Source of the DNA: Siphonodentalium dalli
Lineage: Eukaryota; Mollusca; Scaphopoda; Gadilida; Siphonodentaliidae
Assembly (NCBI GenBank): GCA_032622095.1
Contig: CP136061.1
Span: forward strand, 172,365,107-172,429,106
Direction of reading: 5' to 3'
Length of the DNA: 64,000 nucleotides
Position numbers and translations under genes: made by a program. Numbering within the stretch: the stretch's first letter is position 1; each line of letters begins with the position of its first letter. Of this stretch, positions 14,254 through 26,705 are shown piece by piece. The notes beneath the pieces are model-generated. The model worked only from the letters and a program-made list of their open reading frames with translations, did no database searches and was not told the DNA's origin.

Positions 14254-17086
14254 CCTAAATATATGTGTGTGGTGGGGATACCTATATATGTGTGTGGTGG
14301 GGATACCTATATATGTATGTGGTGGTGATACCTATATATGTATGTGGTGGGGATACCTATAGATGTGTGTGGTGGGAATACCTATATATGTATGTGGCGG
14401 GGATACCTATCTATGTGTGTGGCTGGGATACCTATATATGTATGTGGTGGTGATACCTATATATGTATGTGGTGGGGATACCTATATATGTGTGTGGTGC
14501 GGATACCTATAGATGTATGTGGTGGTGATACCTATATATGTGTGTGGTGGGGATACATATAGATGTATGTGGTGGGGATACCTATATATGTATGTGGTGG
14601 GGATACCTATATATGTATGTGGTGGTGATACATATATGTGTGTGGTGAGGATACCTATATATGTATGTGGTGGGGATACCTATAGATGTATGTGGCGGGT
14701 ATACCTATATATGTGTGTGGTAGGGATACCTATATATGTATGTGGTGGGGATACCTATATATGTATGTGGTGTTGATACCTATATATGTATGTGGTGGGG
14801 AGACCTATGGATGTATGTGGCGTCGAGACCTATATATGTATGTGGCGGGGATACCTATATATGTGTGTGGTGGGGATTCTTATATATGTATATGGTGGGG
14901 ATACCTACATATTTATCTGGTGGGGATACCTATAGATGTGTGTGGTGGGGATACCTATAGATGCGTGTGGTAGGGATACCTATAGATGTGTGTGGTGGGA
15001 ATACCTATATATGTATGTGGTGGGGATACCTATATATGTGTGTGGTGGGGATACCTATAGATGTATGTGGTGGGGATACCTATATATTTATGTGGTGGGG
15101 ATACCTATATATGTATGTGGTGGTGATACCTATATATGTATGTGGTGGGGAGACATATAGATGTATGTGGCGGGGAGACCTATATATGTGTGTGGTGAGG
15201 AGACCAATATATGTGTGTGGTGGGGATACCTATAGATGTGTGGTGGGGATACCTATATATGTATGTGGCGGGAGACCTATATATGTATGTGGCGGGGATA
15301 CCTATATATGTGTGTGGTGGGGAGACCAATATATGTGTGTGGTGGGAATACCTATAGATGTGTGGTGGGGATACCTATATATGTATTTGGCGGGGAGACC
15401 TATATATGTATGTGGCGGGGATACCTATATATGTGTGTGGTGGGGATACCTATATATGTGTGTGGCGGGGATACCTATATATGTGTGTGGCGGGATACCT
15501 ATATATGCTTGTGGTGGGGAGACCTATATATGTGTGTGTGGTGGGGATACCTAAATGTATGTGGCGGGGATACCTATATGTATGTGGTGGGGATACCTAT
15601 ATGTGTGTGGTGGTGATACCTATATATGTATGTGGTGGGGATACCTATATATGTGCGTGGTTGGGATACCTATATATGTATTTGGTGGGGATACCTATAG
15701 ATGTGTATGCTGGGGATACCTATATATGTGTGTGATGGGGATACATATATATGTGTGTGGTGGGGAGACCTATAGATGTATGTGGCAGGGATACCTATAT
15801 ATGTGTGTGGTGAGGAGACCAATATATGTTTGTGGTGGGGATACCTATAGATGTGTGGTGGGGATACCTATATATGTATGTGGCGGGAGACCTATATATG
15901 TATGTTGCGGGGATACCTATATATGTGTGTGGTGGGGAGACCAATATATGTGTGTGGTGGGGATACCTATAGATGTGTGGTGGGGATACCAATATATGTA
16001 TGTGGCGGGGAGACCTATATATGTATGTGGCGCGGATACCTATATATGTGTGTGGTGGGGATACCTATATATGTGTGTGGCGGGGATACCTATATATGTG
16101 TGTGGCGGGGATACCTATATATGCTTGTGGTGGGGAGACCTATATATGTGTGTGTGGTGGGGATTCCTATATGTGTGTGATGGTGATACCTATATATGTA
16201 TGTGGTGGGGATACCTATATATATGTGTGGTTGGGATACCTATATATGTATGTAGCGGGGATACCTATATATGTGTGTGGTGGGGAGACCAATATATGTG
16301 TGTGGTGGGGATACCTATAGATGTGTGGTGGGGATACCAATATATGTATGTGGCGGGAAGACCTATATATGTATGTGGCGCGGATACCTATATATGTGTG
16401 TGGTGGGGATACCTATATATGTGTGTGGCGGGGATACCTATATATGTGTGTGGCGGGGATACCTATATATGCTTGTGGTAGGGAGACCTATATATGTGTG
16501 TGTGGTGGGGATTCCTATATGTGTGTGATGGTGATACCTATATATGTATGTGGTGGGGATACCTATATATGTGTGTGGTTGGGATACCTATATATGTATG
16601 TGGTGGGGATACTTATAGATGTGTATGGTGGGGATACTTATATATGTGTGTGGTGGGGATACCTATATATGTGTGTGTTGGGGATATCTATAGATGTGTG
16701 TGGTGGGGATACCTATAGATGTATGTGGTGGGGAGACCTATATATGTGTGTGGTGGTGATACCTATATATGTATGTGGCGGGGATACCTATAAATGTGTG
16801 TGGTGGGGATACCTATATATGTATGTGGTGGGGATACCTATAGATGTGTGTGGTGGGGATACCTATATATGTATGTATTGGGGATACCTATATATGTATG
16901 TGGTGGGGATACCTATATATGTATGTGGTGGGGATACCTATATATGTATGTGGTGGTGATACATATATATGTGTGTGGTGGGGATACCTATAGATGTGTG
17001 TGGTGGGGATACCTATAGATGTATGTGGTGGGGAGACCTATATATGTATGTGGTGGGGATACCTATATATGTGTGTGGCGAGGATA
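14254..17086 (+). repeat. GCGTCGAG higher-order repeat, 2,833-bp copy
   Basis: Landmarks at 14254 and 14820. It is longer than its neighbours because the E-type region is doubled: units at about 16,253-16,520 resemble those at 15,905-16,170. Units from 14,265 to about 16,250 recur at offset 2,833. Confidence 0.8.
15795..15992 (+). repeat. E module, copy 2
   Basis: Shares ATGTTTGTGG (15827) with copies 3 and 4, which marks these three as one lineage. A partial second E-like block follows at 16,253-16,350. Confidence 0.8.
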
Positions 17087-19246
17087 CCTAAATATATGTG
17101 TGTGGTGGGGATACCTATATATGTGTGTGGTGGGGATACCTATATATGTATGTGGTGGTGATACCTATATATGTATGTGGTGGGGATACCTATAGATGTG
17201 TGTGGTGGGAATACCTATATATGTATGTGGCGGGGATACCTATCTATGTGTGTGGCTGGGATACCTATATATGTATGTGGTGGTGATACCTATATATGTA
17301 TGTGGTGGGGATACCTATATATGTGTGTGGTGCGGATACCTATAGATGTATGTGGTGGTGATACCTATATATGTGTGTGGTGGGGATACATATAGATGTA
17401 TGTGGTGGGGATACCTATATATGTATGTGGTGGGGATACCTATATATGTATGTGGTGGTGATACATATATGTGTGTGGTGAGGATACCTATATATGTATG
17501 TGGTGTGGATACCTATAGATGTATGTGGCGGGTATACCTATATATGTGTGTGGTAGGGATACCTATATATGTATGTGGTGGGGATACCTATATATGTATG
17601 TGGTGTTGATACCTATATATGTATGTGGTGGGGAGACCTATGGATGTATGTGGCGTCGAGACCTATATATGTATGTGGCGGGGATACCTATATATGTGTG
17701 TGGTGGGGATTCTTATATATGTATATGGTGGGGATACCTACATATTTATCTGGTGGGGATACCTATAGATGTGTGTGGTGGGGATACCTATAGATGCGTG
17801 TGGTAGGGATACCTATAGATGTGTGTGGTGGGAATACCTATATATGTATGTGGTGGGGATACCTATATATGTGTGTGGTGGGGATACCTATAGATGTATG
17901 TGGTGGGGATACCTATATATTTATGTGGTGGGGATACCTATATATGTATGTGGTGGTGATACCTATATATGTATGTGGTGGGGAGACATATAGATGTATG
18001 TGGCGGGGAGACCTATATATGTGTGTGGTGAGGAGACCAATATATGTGTGTGGTGGGGATACCTATAGATGTGTGGTGGGGATACCTATATATGTATGTG
18101 GCGGGAGACCTATATATGTATGTGGCGGGGATACCTATATATGTGTGTGGTGGGGAGACCAATATATGTGTGTGGTGGGAATACCTATAGATGTGTGGTG
18201 GGGATACCTATATATGTATTTGGCGGGGAGACCTATATATGTATGTGGCGGGGATACCTATATATGTGTGTGGTGGGGATACCTATATATGTGTGTGGCG
18301 GGGATACCTATATATGTGTGTGGCGGGATACCTATATATGCTTGTGGTGGGGAGACCTATATATGTGTGTGTGGTGGGGATACCTAAATGTATGTGGCGG
18401 GGATACCTATATGTATGTGGTGGGGATACCTATATGTGTGTGGTGGTGATACCTATATATGTATGTGGTGGGGATACCTATATATGTGCGTGGTTGGGAT
18501 ACCTATATATGTATTTGGTGGGGATACCTATAGATGTGTATGGTGGGGATACCTATATATGTGTGTGATGGGGATACATATATATGTGTGTGGTGGGGAG
18601 ACCTATAGATGTATGTGGCAGGGATACCTATATATGTGTGTGGTGAGGAGACCAATATATGTTTGTGGTGGGGATACCTATAGATGTGTGGTGGGGATAC
18701 CTATATATGTATGTGGCGGGAGACCTATATATGTATGTTGCGGGGATACCTATATATGTGTGTGGTGGGGAGACCAATATATGTGTGTGGTGGGGATACC
18801 TATAGATGTGTGGTGGGGATACCAATATATGTATGTGGCGGGGAGACCTATATATGTATGTGGCGCGGATACCTATATATGTGTGTGGTGGGGATACCTA
18901 TATATGTGTGTGGCGGGGATACCTATATATGTGTGTGGCGGGGATACCTATATATGCTTGTGGTGGGGAGACCTATATATGTGTGTGTGGTGGGGATTCC
19001 TATATGTGTGTGATGGTGATACCTATATATGTATGTGGTGGGGATACCTATATATATGTGTGGTTGGGATACCTATATATGTATGTGGTGGGGATACCTA
19101 TATATGTATGTGGTGGTGATACCTATATATGTGTGTGGTGGGGATACCTATAGATGTGTGTGGTGGGGATACCTATAGATGTATGTGGTGGGGAGACCTA
19201 TATATGTATGTGGTGGGGATACCTATATATGTGTGTGGCGAGGATA
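17087..19246 (+). repeat. GCGTCGAG higher-order repeat, 2,160-bp copy
   Basis: Landmarks at 17087 and 17653. A private GGTGTGGATACC unit lies near 17504. The segment 17,098-18,480 recurs at offset 2,160; the E module at 18628 recurs at offset 2,010, so 150 bp (6 units) separate the two copies between these points. Confidence 0.8.
18628..18825 (+). repeat. E module, copy 3
   Basis: Same as copy 2 at offset 2,833. Confidence 0.8.
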
Positions 19247-21256
19247 CCTAAATATATGTGTGTGGTGGGGATACCTATATATGTGTGTGGTGGGGATACC
19301 TATATATGTATGTGGTGGTGATACCTATATATGTATGTGGTGGTGATACCTATATATGTATGTGGTGGGGATACCTATATATGTATGTGGCGGGGATACC
19401 TATATATGTGTGTGGCTGGGATACCTATATATGTATGTGGTGGTGATACCTATATATGTATGTGGTGGGGATACCTATATATGTGTGTGGTGCGCATACC
19501 TATAGATGTATGTGGTGGTGATACCTATATATGTGTGTGGTGGGGATACATATAGATGTATGTGGTGGGGATACCTATATATGTATGTGGTGGGGATACC
19601 TACATATGTATGTGGTGGTGATACATATATGTGTGTGGTGAGGATACCTATATATGTATGTGGTGGGGATACCTATAGATGTATGTGGCGGGGATACCTA
19701 TATATGTGTGTGGTAGGGATACCTATATATGTATGTGGTGGGGATACCTATATATGTATGTGGTGTTGATACCTATATATGTATGTGGTGGGGAGACCTA
19801 TGGATGTATGTGGCGTCGAGACCTATATATGTATGTGGCGGGGATACCTATATATGTGTGTGGTGGGGATTCTTATATATGTATATGGTGGGGATACCTA
19901 CATATTTATCTGGTGGGGATACCTATAGATGTGTGTGGTGGGGATACCTATAGATGCGTGTGGTAGGGATACCTATAGATGTGTGTGGTGGGGATACCTA
20001 TATATGTATGTGGTGGGGATACCTATATATGTGTGTGGTGGGGATACCTATAGATGTATGTGGTGGGGATACCTATATATTTATGTGGTGGGGATACCTA
20101 TATATGTATGTGGTGGTGATACCTATATATGTATGTGGTGGGGAGACATATAGATGTATGTGGCGGGGAGACCTATATATGTGTGTGGTGAAGAGACCAA
20201 TATATGTGTGTGGTGGGGATACCTATAGATGTGTGGTGGGGATACCTATATATGTATGTGGCGGGAGACCTATATATGTATGTGGCGGGGATACCTATAT
20301 ATGTGTGTGGTGGGGAGACCAATATATGTGTGTGGTGGGAATACCTATAGATGTGTGGTGGGGATACCTATATATGTATTTGGCGGGGAGACCTATATAT
20401 GTATGTGGCGGGGATACCTATATATGTGTGTGGTGGGGATACCTATATATGTGTGTGGCGGGGATACCTATATATGTGTGTGGCGGGATACCTATATATG
20501 CTTGTGGTGGGGAGACCTATATATGCGTGTGTGGTGGGGATACCTATATGTATGTGGCGGGGATACCTATATGTATGTGGTGGGGATACCTATATGTGTG
20601 TGGTGGTGATACCTATATATGTATGTGGTGGGGATACCTATATATGTGTGTGGTGAGGAGACCAATATATGTTTGTGGTGGGGATACCTATAGATGTGTG
20701 GTGGGGATACCTATATATGTATGTGGCGGGAGACCTATATATGTATGTTGCGGGGATACCTATATATGTGTGTGGTGGGGAGACCAATATATGTGTGTGG
20801 TGGGGATACCTATAGATGTGTGGTGGGGATACCAATATATGTATGTGGCGGGGAGACCTATATATGTATGTGGCGCGGATACCTATATATGTGTGTGGTG
20901 GGGATACCTATATATGTGTGTGGCGGGGATACCTATATATGTGTGTGGCGGGGATACCTATATATGCTTGTGGTGGGGAGACCTATATATGTGTGTGTGG
21001 TGGGGATTCCTATATGTGTGTGATGGTGATACCTATATATGTATGTGGTGGGGATACCTATATATATGTGTGGTTGGGATACCTATATATGTATGTGGTG
21101 GGGATACCTATATATGTATGTGGTGGTGATACCTATATATGTGTGTGGTGGGGATACCTATAGATGTGTGTGGTGGGGATACCTATAGATGTATGTGGTG
21201 GGGAGACCTATATATGTATGTGGTGGGGATACCTATATATGTGTGTGGCGAGGATA
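19247..21256 (+). repeat. GCGTCGAG higher-order repeat, 2,010-bp copy
   Basis: Landmarks at 19247 and 19813. The whole copy recurs at offset 2,010 with very few differences; one is CGCATACC at 19493 against CGGATACC at 21503. Shared private units such as CCTACATATG (19609 and 21619) show these two are sister copies. Confidence 0.85.
20638..20835 (+). repeat. E module, copy 4
   Basis: Same as copy 3 at offset 2,010, but reached directly from a GGTGGGGATACC unit at 20,627, without the CAGGG unit that precedes the others. Units have been deleted upstream. Confidence 0.8.
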
Positions 21257-22830
21257 CCTAAATATATGTGTGTGGTGGGGATACCTATATATGTGTGTGG
21301 TGGGGATACCTATATATGTATGTGGTGGTGATACCTATATATGTATGTGGTGGTGATACCTATATATGTATGTGGTGGGGATACCTATATATGTATGTGG
21401 CGGGGATACCTATATATGTGTGTGGCTGGGATACCTATATATGTATGTGGTGGTGATACCTATATATGTATGTGGTGGGGATACCTATATATGTGTGTGG
21501 TGCGGATACCTATAGATGTATGTGGTGGTGATACCTATATATGTGTGTGGTGGGGATACATATAGATGTATGTGGTGGGGATACCTATATATGTATGTGG
21601 TGGGGATACCTACATATGTATGTGGTGGTGATACATATATGTGTGTGGTGAGGATACCTATATATGTATGTGGTGGGGATACCTATAGATGTATGTGGCG
21701 GGGATACCTATATATGTGTGTGGTAGGGATACCTATATATGTATGTGGTGGGGATACCTATATATGTATGTGGTGTTGATACCTATATATGTATGTGGTG
21801 GGGAGACCTATGGATGTATGTGGCGTCGAGACCTATATATGTATGTGGCGGGGATACCTATATATGTGTGTGGTGGGGATTCTTATATATGTATATGGTG
21901 GGGATACCTACATATTTATCTGGTGGGGATACCTATAGATGTGTGTGGTGGGGATACCTATAGATGCGTGTGGTAGGGATACCTATAGATGTGTGTGGTG
22001 GGGATACCTATATATGTATGTGGTGGGGATACCTATATATGTGTGTGGTGGGGATACCTATAGATGTATGTGGTGGGGATACCTATATATTTATGTGGTG
22101 GGGATACCTATATATGTATGTGGTGGTGATACCTATATATGTATGTGGTGGGGAGACATATAGATGTATGTGGCGGGGAGACCTATATATGTGTGTGGTG
22201 AAGAGACCAATATATGTGTGTGGTGGGGATACCTATAGATGTGTGGTGGGGATACCTATATATGTATGTGGCGGGAGACCTATATATGTATGTGGCGGGG
22301 ATACCTATATATGTGTGTGGTGGGGAGACCAATATATGTGTGTGGTGGGAATACCTATAGATGTGTGGTGGGGATACCTATATATGTATTTGGCGGGGAG
22401 ACCTATATATGTATGTGGCGGGGATACCTATATATGTGTGTGGTGGGGATACCTATATATGTGTGTGGCGGGGATACCTATATATGTGTGTGGCGGGATA
22501 CCTATATATGCTTGTGGTGGGGAGACCTATATATGCGTGTGTGGTGGGGATACCTATATGTATGTGGCGGGGATACCTATATGTATGTGGTGGGGATACC
22601 TATATGTGTGTGGTGGTGATACCTATATATGTATGTGGTGGGGATACCTATATATGTGCGTGGTTGGGATACCTATATATATATTTGGTGGGGATACCTA
22701 TAGATGTGTATGGTGGGGATACCTATATATGTGTGTGATGGGGATACATATATATGTGTGTGGTGGGGATACATATAGATGTGTGTGGTGGGGATACCTA
22801 TATATGTATGTGGTGGGGAGACCTATATAT
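21257..22830 (+). repeat. Last complete GCGTCGAG higher-order repeat of the series
   Basis: Landmarks at 21257 and 21823. It matches the preceding copy to about 22,650 and then continues into middle-domain-type units, as the window's first 1.2 kb does. The right edge is approximate. Confidence 0.7.
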
Positions 22831-24183
22831 TTGTGTGGTGGTGATACCTATATATGTACGTGGCCGGGATACCTATAAATGTGTGTGGTGGGATATCTAT
22901 ATATTTATGTGGTGGGGATACCTATATATGTATGTGGTGGGGATACCTATATATGTATGTGGTGGAGATACCTATATATGTGTGTGGTGAGGATACCTAT
23001 ATATGTATGTGGTGGGGATACCTATAGATGCATGTGGTGGGGATACCTATATATGTGTGTGGCGGGGATACATATATATGTGTGTGGTAGGGATACCTAT
23101 AGATGTATGTGGTGGAGATACCTATATATGTATGTGGTGGTGATACCTATATATGTATGTGGTGGGGAGACCTATGGATGTATGTGGCGGGTAGACCTTT
23201 ATATGTATGTGGTGGGGATACCTATATATGTGTGTGGTGGGGATACCTATATATGTATATGGTGGGGATACCTACATATTCATGTGGTGGGAATACCTAT
23301 AGATGTGTGTGGTGGGGTTACATATAGATGTGTGTGGTGGGGATACCTATATATGTGTGTGGTGGGGATACCTATATATGTATGTGGTGTGGATACCTAT
23401 ATATGTGTGTGGTGGGGATACCTATAGATGTATGTGGTGGGGATACCTATATATGTGTGTGGTGGGGATACATATATATGTATGTGGTGGGGATACCTAT
23501 ATATGTATGTGGTAGGGATACCTATATATGTGTGTGGTGGGGATACCTATAGATGTATGTGGTGGGGATACCTATATATGTATGTGGTGGGGATACTTAT
23601 ATATGTGTGTGGTGGTGATACCTATATATGTATGTGGTGGGGATACCTATATATGTATTTGGCGGGGATACCTATATATGTGTGTGGTGGTGATACCTAT
23701 ATATGTGTGTCGTGGGGATACCTATATATGTGTGTGGCGGGAGACCTATAGATGTATGTGGTGGGGATACCTATAGATGTATGTGGCGGTGATACCAATA
23801 GATATATGTGGTGGGGATACCTATATATGTATGTGGTGGGGATACCTATATATGTATGTGGTGGGGATACCTATATATGTATGTGGTGGGGATACCTATA
23901 GATGTATGTGGTGGGGATACCTATATATGTATGTGGTGGGGATACCTATATATGTATGTGGTGGTGATACCTATATATGTATGTGGTGGGGAGACCTATA
24001 GATGTATGTGGCGGGGAGACCTATATATGTGTGTGGTGATGATACCTATATATGTGTGTGGTGGGGAGACCTATAGATGTATGTGGCAGGGACACCTATA
24101 TATGTGTGTGGTGAGGAGACCAATATATGTGTGTGGTGGGGATACCTATAGATGTGTGGTGGGGATACCTATATATGTATGTG
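21638..24183 (+). repeat. Long-range duplicate, copy 2 (pairs with 1-2546)
   Basis: Second copy of the window's first 2.5 kb. Its first part (to about 22.6 kb) is also the last member of the GCGTCGAG series and matches 19,628 onward at offset 2,010. After that it carries middle-domain variants (TAGACCTTTAT at 23188). The segment therefore joins the two families in one block, and that join is shared with copy 1. Confidence 0.9.
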
Positions 24184-24293
24184 GCGGGAGACCTATATAT
24201 GTATGATGCGGGGATACCTATATATGTGTGTGGTGGGGAGACCAATATATGTGTGTGGTGGGGATACCTATAGATGTGGGGTGGGGATACCAA
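24096..24293 (+). repeat. E module, copy 5
   Basis: Private changes GTATGATGCGGGG (24201) and GATGTGGGGTGG (24274). It lies just before the end of the long-range duplicate and is absent from that duplicate's partner at 2.5 kb. Confidence 0.8.
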
Positions 24294-24915
24294 TATATGT
24301 ATGTGGCGGGGAGACCTATATATGTATGTGGCGGGGATACCTATATATGTGTGTGGTGGGGATACCTATATATGTGTGTGGCGGGGATACCTATATATGT
24401 GTGTGGCGGGGATATCTATATATGCTTGTGGTGGAGAGACCTATATATGTGTGTGTGGTGGGGATTCCTATATGTGTGTGGTGGTGATACCTATATATGT
24501 ATGTGGTGGGGATACCTATATATGTGTGTGGTTGGGATACCTATATATGTATGTGGTGGGGATACTTATAGATGTGTATGGTGGGGATACCTATATATGT
24601 GTGTGGTGGGGATACCTATATATGTGTGTGTTGGGGATATCTATAGATGTGTGTGGTGGGGATACCTATAGATGTATGTGGTGGGGAGACCTATATATGT
24701 GTGTGGTGGTGATACCTATATATGTATGTGGCGGGGATACCTATAAATGTGTGTGGTGGGGATACCTACATATGTATGTGGTGGGGATACCTATAGATGT
24801 ATGTGGTGGGGAGACCTATAGATGTATGTGGCGGGGAGACGTATATATGTGTGTGGTGATGATACCTATATATGTGTGTGGTGGGAAGACCTATAGATGT
24901 ATGTGGCAGGGATAC

Positions 24916-25113
24916 CTATATATGTGTGTGGTGAGGAGACCAATATATGTGTGTGGTGGGGATACCTATAGATGTGTGGTGGGGATACCTATATATGTAT
25001 GTGGCGGGAGACCTATATATGTATGTTGCGGGGATACCTATATATGTGTGTGGTGGGGAGACCAATATATGTGTGTGGTGGGGATACCTATAGATGTGTG
25101 GTGGGGATACCAA
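24916..25113 (+). repeat. E module, copy 6
   Basis: Canonical copy, 820 bp after copy 5, so the two delimit a local duplication. Confidence 0.8.
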
Positions 25114-25834
25114 TATATGTATGTGGCGGGGAGACCTATATATGTATGTGGCGCGGATACCTATATATGTGTGTGGTGGGGATACCTATATATGTGTGTG
25201 GCGGGGATACCTATATATGTGTGTGGCGGGAATACCTATATATGCTTGTGGTGGGGAGACCTATATATGTGTGTGTGGTGGGGATTCCTATATGTGTGTG
25301 ATGGTGATACCTATATATGTATGTGGTGGGGATACCTATATATGTGTGTGGTTGGGATACCTATATATGTATGTGGTGGGGATACTTATAGATGTGTATG
25401 GTGGGGATACCTATATATGTGTGTGGTGGGGATACCTAGATATGTGTGTGTTGGGGATATCTATAGATGTGTGTGGTGGGGATACCTATAGATGTATGTG
25501 GTGGGGAGACCTATATATGTGTGTGGTGGTGATACCTATATATGTATGTGGCGGGGATACCAATAAATGTGTGTGGTGGGGATACCTATATATGTATGTG
25601 GTGGGGATACCTATAGATGTGTGAGGTGGGGATACCTATATATGTATGTATTGGGGATACCTATATATGTATGTGGCGGGGATACCAATAAATGTGTGTG
25701 GTGGGGATACCTATATATGTGTGTGGTGGGGATACCTATAGATGTGTGTGGTGGGGATACCTATAGATGTATGTGGTGGGGAGACCTATATATGTATGTG
25801 GTGGGGATACCTATATATGTGTGTGGCGAGGATA

Positions 25835-26705
25835 CCTAAATATATGTGTGTGGTGGGGATACCTATATATGTGTGTGGTGGGGATACCTATATATGTATG
25901 TGGTGGTGATAACTATATATGTATGTGGTGGGGATACCTATAGATGTGTGTGGTGGGGATACCTATATATGTATGTGGCGGGGATACCTATATATGTGTG
26001 TGGCTGGGATACCTATATATGTATGTGGTGGTGATACCTATATATGTATGTGGTGGGGATACCTATATATGTGTGTGGTGCGGATACCTATAGATGTATT
26101 TGGTGGTGATACCTATATATGTTTGTGGTGGGGATACATATAGATGTATGTGGTGGGGATACCTATATATGTATGTGGTGGGGATACCTATATATGTATG
26201 TGGTGGTGATACATATATGTGTGTGGTGAGGATACCTATATATGTATGTGGTGGGGATACCTATAGATGTATGTGGCGGGGATACCTATATATGTGTGTG
26301 GTAGGGATACCTATATATGTATATGGTGGGGATACCTATATATGTATGTGGTGGTGATACCTATATATGTATGTGGTGGTGAGACCTATGGATGTATGTG
26401 GCATCGAGACCTATATATGTATGTGGCGGGGATACCTATATATGTTTGTGGTGGGGATTCCTATATATGTATATGGTGGGGATACCTACATATTTATGTG
26501 GTGGGGATACCTATAGATGTGTGTGGTGGGGATACCTATAGATGCGTGTGGTAGGGATACCTATAGATGTGTGTGGTGGGGATACCTATATATGTATGTG
26601 GTGGGGATACCTATATATGTGTGTGGTGGGGATACCTATAGATGTATGTGGTGGGGATACCTATATATTTATGTGGTGGGGATACCTATATATGTATGTG
26701 GTGGT
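25835..26705 (+). repeat. Decayed GCGTCGAG module
   Basis: CCTAAATATATG at 25835 is followed, exactly 566 bp later, by GCATCGAG at 26401, the landmark with its first CpG changed to CpA. Extra private changes include GATAACTATATATG (25909), ATTTGGTGGTG (26098) and GTATATGGTGG (26321). The 4,578-bp spacing from the previous copy shows that this one was separated by middle-type material. Confidence 0.75.

Larger units (their letters stand above)
1..26700 (+). repeat. Left array domain (GCGTCGAG-marked higher-order repeats)
   Basis: This part holds all nine GCGTCGAG landmark units (186, 5621, 8392, 10282, 12851, 14820, 17653, 19813, 21823) and a decayed tenth, GCATCGAG at 26401. Most of the CCTAAATATATG landmarks are here too. 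Between about 7.8 and 22.8 kb it is a nearly pure series of this higher-order repeat. At 1-7.4 kb and 22.8-26.7 kb it is mixed with variants typical of the middle domain, such as TAGACCTTTAT at 1551, 6772 and 23188. The right edge is set at the start of the 3,262-bp duplication and is approximate. Confidence 0.75.

Noticed and set aside
5000-23000. A single fixed higher-order repeat length for the left domain
   Set aside because: Spacing between the landmarks is 2773, 1889, 1970, 599, 1969, 2833, 2160 and 2010 bp; the copies are related but of different lengths.
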